Positions 6,601 through 11,195 of a stretch of 11,195 bases of DNA are shown here, in pieces. The notes under the pieces were generated by a model. The model was not told where the DNA came from, ran no database searches, and was given only the letters and a program-made list of their open reading frames with translations. Source of the stretch: Candidatus Nomurabacteria bacterium (lineage in GTDB: Bacteria; Patescibacteriota; Saccharimonadia; Saccharimonadales; Saccharimonadaceae); assembly GCA_031287975.1 (NCBI GenBank), contig JAITSF010000044.1, positions 1 to 11,195 on the forward strand. Reading direction: 5' to 3'. Position numbers and translations under genes: made by a program. Position 1 is the first letter of the stretch. Each line of letters starts with the position of its first letter.

Positions 6601-7341
6601 GACGAGGGTACTAACGGCGAGCGAGAAATGCAATACACTTTAACGCAAGCCGGATTTACGGTCAAAGATGTCCACATGACAGATTTGATGGAAGGTCACG
6701 AGAATTTGGAAGAGTTTCAGGTAATAGTTTTCGCTGGCGGCTTTTCGAATTCTGATGTACTCGGCTCGGCGGTCGGTTGGGCTGGTAAATTCCGGTTTAA
6801 TCGAAAAGCAAAGCGAGCTTTGCACAGCTTTATGGAGCGCCCCGACACCCTGATTTTAGGGATCTGCAACGGTTGCCAGTTGATGGCGAAGTTGGGGATC
6901 ATAACGGGTAAACCTGGTGCCACACTAGAGTTGAAGCCGAACTTCTCCGGAAAGTTTGAGTCGGCATATATCAATGTCGATATTCCCAAAACCAACAGTG
7001 TTTGGCTGCAAGGTCTAGCGGGTAGCCGACTTGGTATTTGGGTGGCACACGGCGAAGGGCGGTTTGCCCTAAGTAGTGGTGTTGATAGCTACAACGTAGC
7101 TGTTAGCTACTCATACTCAGACTATCCGGGCAACCACAACGGCAGCGATTTCGATATCGCCGGAATCTCTAGCTGGGACGGCCGGCATTTGGCTATGATG
7201 CCACATCCCGAAAGGACAATCAGCCCGCTAACCTGCGCTGATTATCCGAAAGCGCGTCGCAACGATCCAGCCACACCTTGGCTGAAAATGTTTGTTAACG
7301 CTTATAACTGGTGTTCAAAAACCAACAAATCCACATTGTAG
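3700..7341 (+). CDS. purL: Phosphoribosylformylglycinamidine synthase, single-chain
   Basis: A 1213-aa FGAM synthase catalysing the fourth step of de novo purine synthesis: FGAR + glutamine + ATP to FGAM. It is cytosolic and joins the synthase and glutaminase in one chain, slightly shorter than the E. coli protein of about 1300 aa, as in the clostridial-type single-chain form. Visible parts: N-terminal PurS-like region (1-120); linker with QINSEHSRHKKF (153-164); the first AIRS domain beginning with ETHNHPTGVSAFPG (235 on) and GGEIRDRMAVGRGSWP; IHDHGAGGHGNCFSE near 435; second AIRS half with GHDVSGGG near 815; class-I glutaminase from about 958, with nucleophile Cys1056 in GICNGCQ and His1169/Glu1171 in PHPERT. 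All key residues appear intact. ATG at 3700 is chosen because GAGAGGTGAG lies just upstream; the GTG at 3691 falls inside that site. No other purine gene is nearby. Confidence 0.95.
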   Translation: MLTFFRAGLNVFVVESKTALEEAELEQLKFFLNYQEVTDQPLPGYFVGPRRSIETPESTNAVSAIGNSKISRVEKYEVYQAQQYDQMLQEVVELDKNMFFQRRPYERFRYVEDIEELNESAGLALSYQEIAYLYNLKEKSGHLTDAEITLFAQINSEHSRHKKFNGHFYVNDRPKPYSLFDMIKQTFAANPNTVVSAYKDNAAAFGIQSIDLFGLTGKYAIKRPSELTYITVKAETHNHPTGVSAFPGGATGTGGEIRDRMAVGRGSWPLAGGAAYFVPELRLVETYTGVMTRDWLYQTPLEILVRASDGASDFGNKIGQPLINGSVLTFEQVSNGAVYSYDKPIMLANGIGLVKSKNLDKVEPAKGMAIVLLGGKNYRIGIGGATSSSVNLGAHNQAIELNSVQRADPEMQRRVLKVVEYFARDSSYNPILSIHDHGAGGHGNCFSELVGEAGGEIWLDALPIGDPSLTYSEIIINESQERMGLLIAENDWPLVQRVAERENCPAYLVGKITGNGRFVFRDRRTNDVPFNMSVADLFANPPKTIIRDKYNLSRLPVFHPGPLKWDKENYVYDVLQRAEVGSKDYLVRKADRSVGGLVVQQQCVGPLQVPVADYGLVKKSYFSDSGIAMSMGSAPVLSFFRAGYGAEIALVEALTNIVLSGVRKLSDVVLSANWMWPSGNEGEDARLYEAVESLSQLAQELGICIPVGKDSLSMTQNYPDGSKVIAPGTVVITAVADVPDVRKHITPQLNVRAKGTKLIYVPFVSGHLALQGSSLALSQNQLGFIPENCTGIQSSDTLKAFEQITDWVDKGLVLAGHDVSGGGIVTTLLEMCFAQGLDTELVVKNKFLHSQEAFWSEWQFTEMPGVILQVKNEALKGNQYPVLLADKIGRSENGVGRLKFFDLDLDLAEAYAYWSRLSELVEEQQIRPECRSSLLKSRGAQSLMYNFHKPKLEQSQSDYPILAAVIRDEGTNGEREMQYTLTQAGFTVKDVHMTDLMEGHENLEEFQVIVFAGGFSNSDVLGSAVGWAGKFRFNRKAKRALHSFMERPDTLILGICNGCQLMAKLGIITGKPGATLELKPNFSGKFESAYINVDIPKTNSVWLQGLAGSRLGIWVAHGEGRFALSSGVDSYNVAVSYSYSDYPGNHNGSDFDIAGISSWDGRHLAMMPHPERTISPLTCADYPKARRNDPATPWLKMFVNAYNWCSKTNKSTL

Positions 7342-7351
7342 AACACCACCA

Positions 7352-7388
7352 GCCCTGCTTGGCCTCAAAACCAAGCAGGGCGATTTTC
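7352..7388 (+). terminator. Rho-independent terminator of purL
   Basis: A perfect 11-bp stem, GCCCTGCTTGG at 7352-7362 and CCAAGCAGGGC at 7371-7381, with an 8-nt loop, begins 11 nt after the purL stop and is followed by GATTTTCAT. The T run is short, but the stem is very stable. The right arm can alternatively pair with GCCCTGC at 7394-7400. Confidence 0.8.
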
Positions 7389-7391
7389 ATA

Positions 7392-7420
7392 TTGCCCTGC
7401 TAAACCATATCGTGTAAAAT
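7392..7420 (+). promoter_or_regulatory. tRNA-Thr promoter (TTGCCC-17-TAAAAT)
   Basis: TTGCCC at 7392-7397, a 17-nt spacer and TAAAAT at 7415-7420, ending 9 nt before the mature 5' end of the tRNA at 7430. This leaves only a few leader bases to be trimmed by RNase P. Confidence 0.5.
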
Positions 7421-7429
7421 ATTTATCAT

Positions 7430-7504
<75 letters not shown>

Positions 7505-7514
7505 AAAATGATTA

Positions 7515-7784
7515 TTAAGCACTGGCGATAGCGGCCAGTGGTTGGGTTTTGTTCCAGAGTAAGTAGGTGGCGGCACGGGCGGCCAGAGCGCCGTTGATAA
7601 GAGCTAGTTGGTCGGCGAAATCACTACTCACAACTTGGCCGGCATGAGCGGTAATGATTTTAGCGCCAAAGAGGACTGTTAGAGTAGTTGGGTAGGTAAT
7701 TGTGAATTTGTGGAGAGCTTCGATTAAGCTAGTAAATTGCATAGAGGAAGTTAGGATCTTAGGGTAATAAACATCGCTAAAGAG
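7515..7784 (-). pseudogene. C-terminal remnant of NnrD-like protein, downstream of in-frame TAA
   Basis: This is the same reading frame as the gene at 7785-8294, separated from it only by the TAA at 7785-7787. Reading on gives LFSDVYYPKILTSSMQFTSL and then a further 70 residues to TAA at 7515-7517; the whole would be 259 codons, a usual size for the NnrD/YjeF-C fold. The continuation looks like genuine protein (alternating strands and helices, HAGQVVSSDFADQLALING), not drift. The first internal ATG (7742) has no Shine-Dalgarno, so separate translation is doubtful. A single nonsense change, such as AAA, CAA or GAA to TAA, or a sequencing error, would explain the split. The GTGD-type phosphate/active-site motif of true NnrD is not seen in this part. 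Confidence 0.6.
7518..7542 (-). terminator. Weak hairpin at end of smpB operon
   Basis: CACTGGC at 7520-7526 and GCCAGTG at 7534-7540 form a 7-bp stem with a 7-nt loop, overlapping the last codons of the operon. On the minus strand an A/T-rich stretch ending in a T run follows some 10 nt later (7504-7511), so it may end the leftward transcript. The T run is displaced, making this a weak call. Confidence 0.35.
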
Positions 7785-8294
7785 TTATTGGACTTGTGGG
7801 AAAGACATCAGCAGGTGGGTTTGGGGGCGTTTTACAATATCGGCGGCGGAGGTTTGGAGCAGGTCGATAGCGTCGCGGGTAATTGTGGTCCAAGTGTCGG
7901 TATCTCCGAGCAAGTTGGCAAGCAAAATGCCGGTCTCGGAATTCATTCCGCTGTCGCCGACTAATAATACGCCGTCCGCCCACTGCGCGGCGGCTAATAA
8001 TTCAGCTTGAGCGTCTTTGCTGAGCGCGCCGCTGGGGTTAGTGGGCAGGAAGACACTGTCCGCGAAGTCCGGCGGCAGGCTTTTTTTGAGTCCGTCTGGC
8101 ACGGCGACTTTGACATCGCCAGCGCCGGCTGCTGTGGCGGCGGCGTAAGCCTTGACAACCGCCGAAAAACCATGTGTCGTACCGCCGACGATCAGCAATT
8201 TGCCAGATTGGGCTTTTTGTTGCGGTTTGCTCCATTCGATATCGGGAAACAGCGGTTCTTGGGCGGTTTGTTGTTGCCAATAGTCGGTGTTCAT
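7785..8294 (-). CDS. NnrD/YjeF-C-like protein (NAD(P)HX dehydratase fold), truncated by stop
   Basis: A 169-aa protein resembling the N-terminal two thirds of ADP-dependent NAD(P)H-hydrate dehydratase (ribokinase-like fold): GKLLIVGGTTHGFSAVVKAY (31-50), AGAGDVKVAVP (56-66), an FLPTNPSG segment, and VLLVGDSGMNSETGILLANLL (109-129) matching the family's GPGLG-type region. The expected DADAL motif appears as ITRDAIDLL, so a key acidic residue seems altered and catalysis is doubtful. Translation stops at TAA 7785-7787, but the frame continues for about 90 codons (see 7515-7784). The start has AAGGA about 7 nt upstream and a 4-nt ATGA overlap with coaD. True members repair hydrated NADH; this degenerate form may instead bind nucleotides or be decaying. 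Confidence 0.65.
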   Translation of the reverse strand: MNTDYWQQQTAQEPLFPDIEWSKPQQKAQSGKLLIVGGTTHGFSAVVKAYAAATAAGAGDVKVAVPDGLKKSLPPDFADSVFLPTNPSGALSKDAQAELLAAAQWADGVLLVGDSGMNSETGILLANLLGDTDTWTTITRDAIDLLQTSAADIVKRPQTHLLMSFPQVQ

Positions 8295-8773
8295 TTTGCT
8301 TTCCTTAAATATTCGATAATGTTGGCCGGCAGGAACTGGCTGACATCTTCGCCGATGTTAAATAGATCCATCGCTAGTGAGCTGCTGACGTACGACACGC
8401 TGTCGTCGGCGCGGAAATAGACGGTTTTTAGCCCTGTTAGCTGGCGATTGACTTGGGCGATGGTTTCTTCGTATTGGAAATCGGTTTGGTTGCGTAGTCC
8501 GCGGATCAGGAAGCTGGCTTTGGCTTGCTGGGCGAAACGGGCGCTAGCGCCGCTGGTAGCGGCGACTTTGACATTGGTTAAATTTTCGGCGGTTAGAATT
8601 TCAGTGATGAGTTTTCGTATGATTTTGGGGTCGATTCGGGCGGTTTTTTCGGCGTTGTGGGCGATTAAAATGATAATTTCGTCGAAAAGCTGGGCGGCTT
8701 GGCGAGTGATGCCGAGATGCCCAAAAGTGAATGGGTCGAACGAGCCAGCGTAAACGCCGATGGTTTTTTTCAT
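8291..8773 (-). CDS. coaD: Phosphopantetheine adenylyltransferase
   Basis: A 160-aa PPAT, the usual length, which makes dephospho-CoA and pyrophosphate from 4'-phosphopantetheine and ATP in coenzyme A synthesis. The nucleotidyltransferase signature is intact: AGSFDPFTFGH at 9-19 (the T/HxGH ATP site ending at His19), then LIRGLRNQTDFQYEE at 89-103 containing the substrate-binding Arg, and the YVSSS motif at 128-132 that contacts ATP. Translation starts at ATG 8773 with AGAGGA upstream, overlapping the xth stop as ATGA; the downstream NnrD-like gene overlaps it the same way, so the block is an operon. Cofactor metabolism links it with that neighbour. No other CoA gene is in the window. Confidence 0.95.
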   Translation of the reverse strand: MKKTIGVYAGSFDPFTFGHLGITRQAAQLFDEIIILIAHNAEKTARIDPKIIRKLITEILTAENLTNVKVAATSGASARFAQQAKASFLIRGLRNQTDFQYEETIAQVNRQLTGLKTVYFRADDSVSYVSSSLAMDLFNIGEDVSQFLPANIIEYLRKAK

Positions 8774-9555
8774 AAATTTTCCTCTAAAGTTAGGCTGATT
8801 GGGCAGTGGTCAGAGCCGGTTTGTTCGGGGTGGATTTGGGCTTCTGTAATTTGGCTGGTCAGCGTAGAGCTGGTTAGGAAATAGTCGATCCGCCAGCCGA
8901 TGTTGCGTTCCCGCGCCCGCGCCCAGTGGCTCCACCAAGTGTATTGGTCGGGCTGGTCGGGGTGAAAATCGCGGAAGATGTCGCGAAAGCCGGCGTCGAG
9001 GAAGTTTTGGAAACCGGCGCGCTCTTCGGTTGTGAAGCCGTGTTTGCCGATGTTTTGTTTGGGGTTGGCGAGGTCGATTTCGCGGTGGGCGACGTTAAGG
9101 TCGCCGCAGAAGATAACTGGTTTTGATTGTTGTAATTTTAACAACAACTTCAGAAAAGCTTTGTCCCATTGTTGGCGGATTTTGAGGCGGCTTAAGTCGC
9201 CTTTGCTGTTGGGGGTGTAAACTGTTACCAGGAAAAACTTGTCGAACTCGAGGGCGGTAATCCGACCCTCACGGTTGAGGTCGCCGTATTGGTCAACTAA
9301 ATCTGGTGTGTCGAAATCCAACCGCACCGCCAGCGGCTTGATTTTGCTAAAAATCGCCGTGCCGGAATACCCAGCGCGATCGGCGCTGTTCCAAAACTCC
9401 TCGTAGTCTGGCAAGTCGATTTCGGCTTGGCCTTGCCGAGCCTTGGTTTCCTGCAAACACAAAATATCCGGCTGGTATTTATTAACAAACTCAGCGAAAT
9501 CTCCCCTGTTAATAACCGCCCGAATACCATTTATGTTCCACGAAAAAATTCTCAT
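8770..9555 (-). CDS. xth: Exodeoxyribonuclease III (AP endonuclease)
   Basis: A 261-aa enzyme of the ExoIII/Ape1 family that cuts DNA 5' of abasic sites and removes 3' blocking groups in base excision repair. All the expected motifs are visible: WNINGIR with Asn7; LQETK with Glu36 (metal); VYTPNSKGD with Tyr113; GDLNVAH with Asp152 and Asn154; the NIGWRIDYFL region at 218-227; and the C-terminal GSDHCPI with Asp249/His250. Length matches the family. AAGGA lies about 8 nt before the ATG, which overlaps the smpB stop as ATGA; the 3' end overlaps coaD in the same way. It is expressed as the second gene of the smpB operon. The family may also be called ExoA. Confidence 0.95.
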   Translation of the reverse strand: MRIFSWNINGIRAVINRGDFAEFVNKYQPDILCLQETKARQGQAEIDLPDYEEFWNSADRAGYSGTAIFSKIKPLAVRLDFDTPDLVDQYGDLNREGRITALEFDKFFLVTVYTPNSKGDLSRLKIRQQWDKAFLKLLLKLQQSKPVIFCGDLNVAHREIDLANPKQNIGKHGFTTEERAGFQNFLDAGFRDIFRDFHPDQPDQYTWWSHWARARERNIGWRIDYFLTSSTLTSQITEAQIHPEQTGSDHCPISLTLEENL

Positions 9556-10001
9556 AGTGATTTCCTTTGTTCGCGTTTGAGGTCGCGTTTTTTGATAACT
9601 TCGCGTTTGTCGTAGCGTTTTTTGCCGCGCGCCGTAGCGATGACTAATTTAATAAAGCGGCCGCTGGGCAGGAGCTTGACTGGGACAATGGTTAAACCTT
9701 GTTTTTTGGCTTCGATTAGCTGGTTGATTTGGCGGCGTTTGACGAGCAGTTTACGGGCGCGACTATCGACGGTTTTTTGATTGCCTTTGTCGTTGGTCCG
9801 GACAGAAAACGAAGCGTTAATCAGCCAAAGTTCGCCGCCGTTAATTGTAACATAGCTGCCTTTGAGCTGGGCATGACCATTGCGAGCGGCTTTAGTTTCA
9901 GCACCCGTCAGCGCCAAACCGGCCACGATTTCATCGCCCAAAAAGTAGTCAAAAGCCGCACGGCGGTTGACGATTGACTGGGGTTTTTGAGCTGTTTTCA
10001 T
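9552..10001 (-). CDS. smpB: SsrA-binding protein SmpB
   Basis: A 149-aa protein that binds tmRNA and guides it into the A site of stalled ribosomes for trans-translation. The family core is clear: NRRAAFDYFLGDEIVAGLAL followed by TGAETKAARNGHAQLKGSYV, then the LLPSGRFIKLVIATARGKK segment and the basic tail YDKREVIKKRDLKREQR, which forms a helix in the mRNA channel. Length is normal. The ATG at 10001 is chosen because upstream in-frame starts would run through the promoter and beyond the family's N terminus. No Shine-Dalgarno precedes it; the -10 box ends 7 nt before the ATG, so the mRNA may be leaderless. It is the first gene of the smpB-xth-coaD operon. No tmRNA gene is in this window. Confidence 0.95.
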   Translation of the reverse strand: MKTAQKPQSIVNRRAAFDYFLGDEIVAGLALTGAETKAARNGHAQLKGSYVTINGGELWLINASFSVRTNDKGNQKTVDSRARKLLVKRRQINQLIEAKKQGLTIVPVKLLPSGRFIKLVIATARGKKRYDKREVIKKRDLKREQRKSL

Positions 10002-10008
10002 ACTACGT

Positions 10009-10037
10009 ATTTTACGCCTAGTTGACTTTTTTAGCAA
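10009..10037 (-). promoter_or_regulatory. smpB promoter (TTGCTA-17-TAAAAT)
   Basis: Minus strand: TTGCTA at 10037-10032, 17-nt spacer, TAAAAT at 10014-10009, then 7 nt to the smpB ATG. The predicted start falls at or one base before the ATG. The 11-mer ATACGTAGTAT, which also occurs at the padR operator, runs from the end of the -10 box into the start codon. The promoter overlaps a rightward promoter at 10022-10050. Confidence 0.6.
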
Positions 10038-10050
10038 TCTGTGATATAAT
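10022..10050 (+). promoter_or_regulatory. Rightward promoter (TTGACT-17-TATAAT) overlapping smpB promoter
   Basis: TTGACT at 10022-10027, 17-nt spacer, TATAAT at 10045-10050 with TGA before the -10 box. Its -35 and spacer lie over the smpB promoter on the other strand, so the two polymerases should interfere. It would produce a leader of roughly 140 nt before the glycosyltransferase gene. Confidence 0.7.
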
Positions 10051-10065
10051 GAGGAGATGAGAGGA
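10043..10065 (+). repeat. Promoter-module repeat, copy 1
   Basis: GATATAATGAGGAGAT followed by GAGAGGA. The first 16 bases are identical to copy 2 at 10114-10129, and the tail differs by one inserted base. The copy includes a -10 box and the predicted initially transcribed bases. Confidence 0.7.
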
Positions 10066-10086
10066 AGAAATGCTTGCTTTTCTTCC
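10063..10086 (+). other. Hairpin in leader of glycosyltransferase gene
   Basis: GGAAGAAA at 10063-10070 pairs with TTTCTTCC at 10079-10086 around an 8-nt loop. No T run follows, so it is not a standard terminator; it may stabilise or regulate the leader RNA. Confidence 0.3.
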
Positions 10087-10098
10087 CGAGACGACGAA

Positions 10099-10121
10099 AT
10101 TATATCTCTATCAGATATAAT
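10099..10121. repeat. 9-bp inverted repeat containing a -10 box
   Basis: ATTATATCT at 10099-10107 and AGATATAAT at 10113-10121 form a perfect inverted repeat with a 5-nt loop. The right arm is the TATAAT of promoter-repeat copy 2 and the left arm presents the same box on the other strand. It could be an operator or an RNA hairpin in the longer transcript. Confidence 0.5.
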
Positions 10122-10135
10122 GAGGAGATAGAGGA
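10114..10135 (+). repeat. Promoter-module repeat, copy 2
   Basis: GATATAATGAGGAGATAGAGGA, read in two parts as GATATAAT and GAGGAGATAGAGGA. It matches copy 1 and, in 19 of 22 positions, the -10 region at 3376-3397. No good -35 hexamer lies 17 nt upstream (10093-10098), so its promoter activity is uncertain. Confidence 0.6.
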
Positions 10136-10180
10136 GAATCGTCCGTATTGCTAAGTGGGGCGAGAAAGTCATAAAAATAT

Positions 10181-10188
10181 GATATAAT
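10181..10188 (+). promoter_or_regulatory. Extended -10 box immediately before glycosyltransferase gene
   Basis: TGATATAAT, with TATAAT at 10183-10188 and TG one base upstream, ends 6 nt before the ATG at 10195. No clear -35 box is present, as is common for extended -10 promoters. Initiation at the normal distance falls on the A of the start codon. Confidence 0.5.
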
Positions 10189-10194
10189 CGAGCT

Positions 10195-11195
10195 ATGAAA
10201 AAGCTTATAGTAAATCTGCTCTACCCGACCCGCGCGCCGGGTGGACACGGCGTGGAAACAGCTTTTCGGGAGATGGTAAATGGACTTTCGGCGCGTGACG
10301 ATGTTGAGGTAATGATAAATAGTTGGCAGCCAGCCGATATTATCCATGCACATAGTCCCGATCCGATTTCGATTATTAAATTACTCTGCCATCGCGGCAA
10401 ACCAGTGGTTTCAGGGCATTTAACACATGGTTCGATGGTTGGATCGTTGTCAAATTGGTTAGTACCGATTATGTTTTGGTACTATAAACGGTTTTATAAG
10501 TTGGCTGAAGCCATGGTGGCGGTGTCGGCCGAGACCAAGCAGAATTTGATCAAGGAATTTGGTATTTCGGTGCCGATTAAGGTGATTGAAAATTCTATTG
10601 ACACTAAAATCATGGCGACCACGCCGCAACAAAAGTCCGAGTTTCGGCGCCAGTTGGGTTATAAAGACAGCGATTTTATCATCGTCAGCAACGGTCAAAT
10701 CCAGCCCCGCAAAAAGTTCGATGAGTTTGTGCGCACTGCTCGCGCTATGGGGCAGTATAAGTTTATTTGGGTGGGCGGGATTCCCTTTAAGGGCCTGGCT
10801 GCCGATCAAGGCAAACTGGAGCGTTTGGTCAAAAATTCGCCTAAAAACCTTTACGCAACCCAAGTTATACCTCTGGAACAAGCCCGCAAATACATGCGGC
10901 TGAGCGATGTCTATTTTCATCCGGCGGTGCAGGAAACTTTTGGAATTGCGATTGTCGAGGCGGCGGCGGCTGGGCTGCCGGTTTTGCTGCGCGATATCGC
11001 GGATTACGACCACACTTTCCGGCCGCAAGCTGTTATGAGCACGCCGCAGGATTTCCAGGAAAATATTATTAAACTAGCGACTGACAAAAAGTTTTATATT
11101 GAGATGAGCCAACAAGCCCGTCGTTTGTCCGCTCGGTATGATAATTCAGCCGCCGCACAAAAGTTGGTGGATTTTTATCGCCAAATTTTGTCTTA
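10195..11195 (+). CDS. GT4-family glycosyltransferase (3' end at window edge)
   Basis: At least 333 codons of a GT-B fold, family 4 glycosyltransferase, which moves a sugar from a nucleotide-sugar to a lipid or glycan at the inner face of the membrane. The N-terminal domain has the glycine loop PTRAPGGHGVETAFREM (11-27) and an HAHSPDP acceptor-side segment (51-57). The linker holds AVSAETKQNLIKEFGI (109-124) followed by VIENSIDT. The C-terminal domain starts with IVSNGQIQPRKKFDEFV (163-179) and carries the retaining-enzyme motif ETFGIAIVE with Glu247 and Glu255 (EX7E) before AAAAGLPVLL. The last two bases, TA, may begin a stop codon, so the gene is probably nearly complete. No Shine-Dalgarno precedes ATG 10195; it may be read from a leaderless transcript or from the longer leader RNA. 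The acceptor (glycolipid, wall polymer or other) cannot be told from sequence. Confidence 0.9.
   Translation, partial: MKKLIVNLLYPTRAPGGHGVETAFREMVNGLSARDDVEVMINSWQPADIIHAHSPDPISIIKLLCHRGKPVVSGHLTHGSMVGSLSNWLVPIMFWYYKRFYKLAEAMVAVSAETKQNLIKEFGISVPIKVIENSIDTKIMATTPQQKSEFRRQLGYKDSDFIIVSNGQIQPRKKFDEFVRTARAMGQYKFIWVGGIPFKGLAADQGKLERLVKNSPKNLYATQVIPLEQARKYMRLSDVYFHPAVQETFGIAIVEAAAAGLPVLLRDIADYDHTFRPQAVMSTPQDFQENIIKLATDKKFYIEMSQQARRLSARYDNSAAAQKLVDFYRQILS

Larger units (their letters stand above)
10057..10131 (+). other. Possible 24-codon leader ORF
   Basis: ATG at 10057 falls at the predicted start of the transcript from the 10022-10050 promoter and opens 24 codons to TAG at 10129-10131 (MRGRNACFSSRDDEIISLSD, then four more). 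It ends inside copy 2 of the promoter repeat. A leaderless leader peptide is possible, but nothing else supports translation. Confidence 0.15.

Noticed and set aside
7785..7787. Alternative genetic code as explanation of the in-frame stop
   Set aside because: The codon is TAA, which also ends purL, the ygjP-like gene and the 62-aa gene at 2275; UGA is also used as stop in several genes.
8007..8420. 137-codon plus-strand reading frame
   Set aside because: Antisense across the NnrD-like and coaD genes; composition follows from their codons.
10002..10172. N-terminal extension of SmpB
   Set aside because: The open frame upstream of ATG 10001 runs through the smpB promoter, and the SmpB family begins close to the chosen start.
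10051..10194. tmRNA (ssrA) next to smpB
   Set aside because: The region is too short and has no tRNA-like ends or tag reading frame.
10459..11028. 189-codon minus-strand reading frame
   Set aside because: Lies antisense to the GT4 glycosyltransferase, whose motifs are clear; no ribosome binding site or recognisable domain.

Overview
The window looks like a piece of a small bacterial genome. It has tightly packed genes, 4-11 nt overlaps, several sigma70-like promoters with a 17-nt spacer, and Shine-Dalgarno sites before most internal operon genes. UGA serves as a normal stop (rpmG, htrA, padR, coaD, xth and smpB all end in TGA), which argues against the UGA=Gly lineages. Compactness, gene content and protein style (short NnrD-like protein next to coaD, small PadR operon, single-chain PurL) suggest a Candidate Phyla Radiation member, perhaps Saccharibacteria. 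This placement is an inference from style; no rRNA is present to confirm it.

Layout. 1-790 (+): the tail of an unidentified gene overlapping a YgjP/M48-type zinc metallopeptidase. 791-1003 (-): ribosomal protein bL33, end to end with ygjP with no intervening base. 1037-2197 (-): a membrane-anchored HtrA/DegP-type protease with one PDZ domain, whose promoter lacks a -35 box but carries an 11-bp-phased direct repeat. 2275-3165 (-): a three-gene operon of a PadR regulator, a multi-TM membrane protein and a small exported or anchored protein, with a promoter overlapped by an inverted repeat. 3355-3587 (+): a consensus promoter driving a small membrane-protein gene that appears frameshifted. 3605-7400 (+): purL (FGAM synthase) with its own promoter, a boxA-like leader and a strong terminator. 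7430-7504 (+): tRNA-Thr(GGT). 7515-10001 (-): an operon smpB-xth-coaD-nnrD-like, joined by ATGA overlaps; its last gene is split by one in-frame TAA. 10002-10194: a dense divergent promoter region with a repeated promoter module. 10195-11195 (+): a GT4 glycosyltransferase running to the window edge, apparently leaderless.

How it fits together. Most genes are housekeeping: ribosome (bL33), ribosome rescue (SmpB), DNA repair (Xth), CoA synthesis (CoaD), envelope proteolysis (HtrA) and glycolipid or polysaccharide synthesis (GT4). The less ordinary parts are regulatory or degenerate: putative leaderless promoters with the -10 box 6-8 nt before the start codon, an 11-mer shared by the PadR operator and the smpB promoter, a lone purL with a boxA-like leader, and two apparently broken genes. 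I do not see a CRISPR array, transposon, prophage or defence system.
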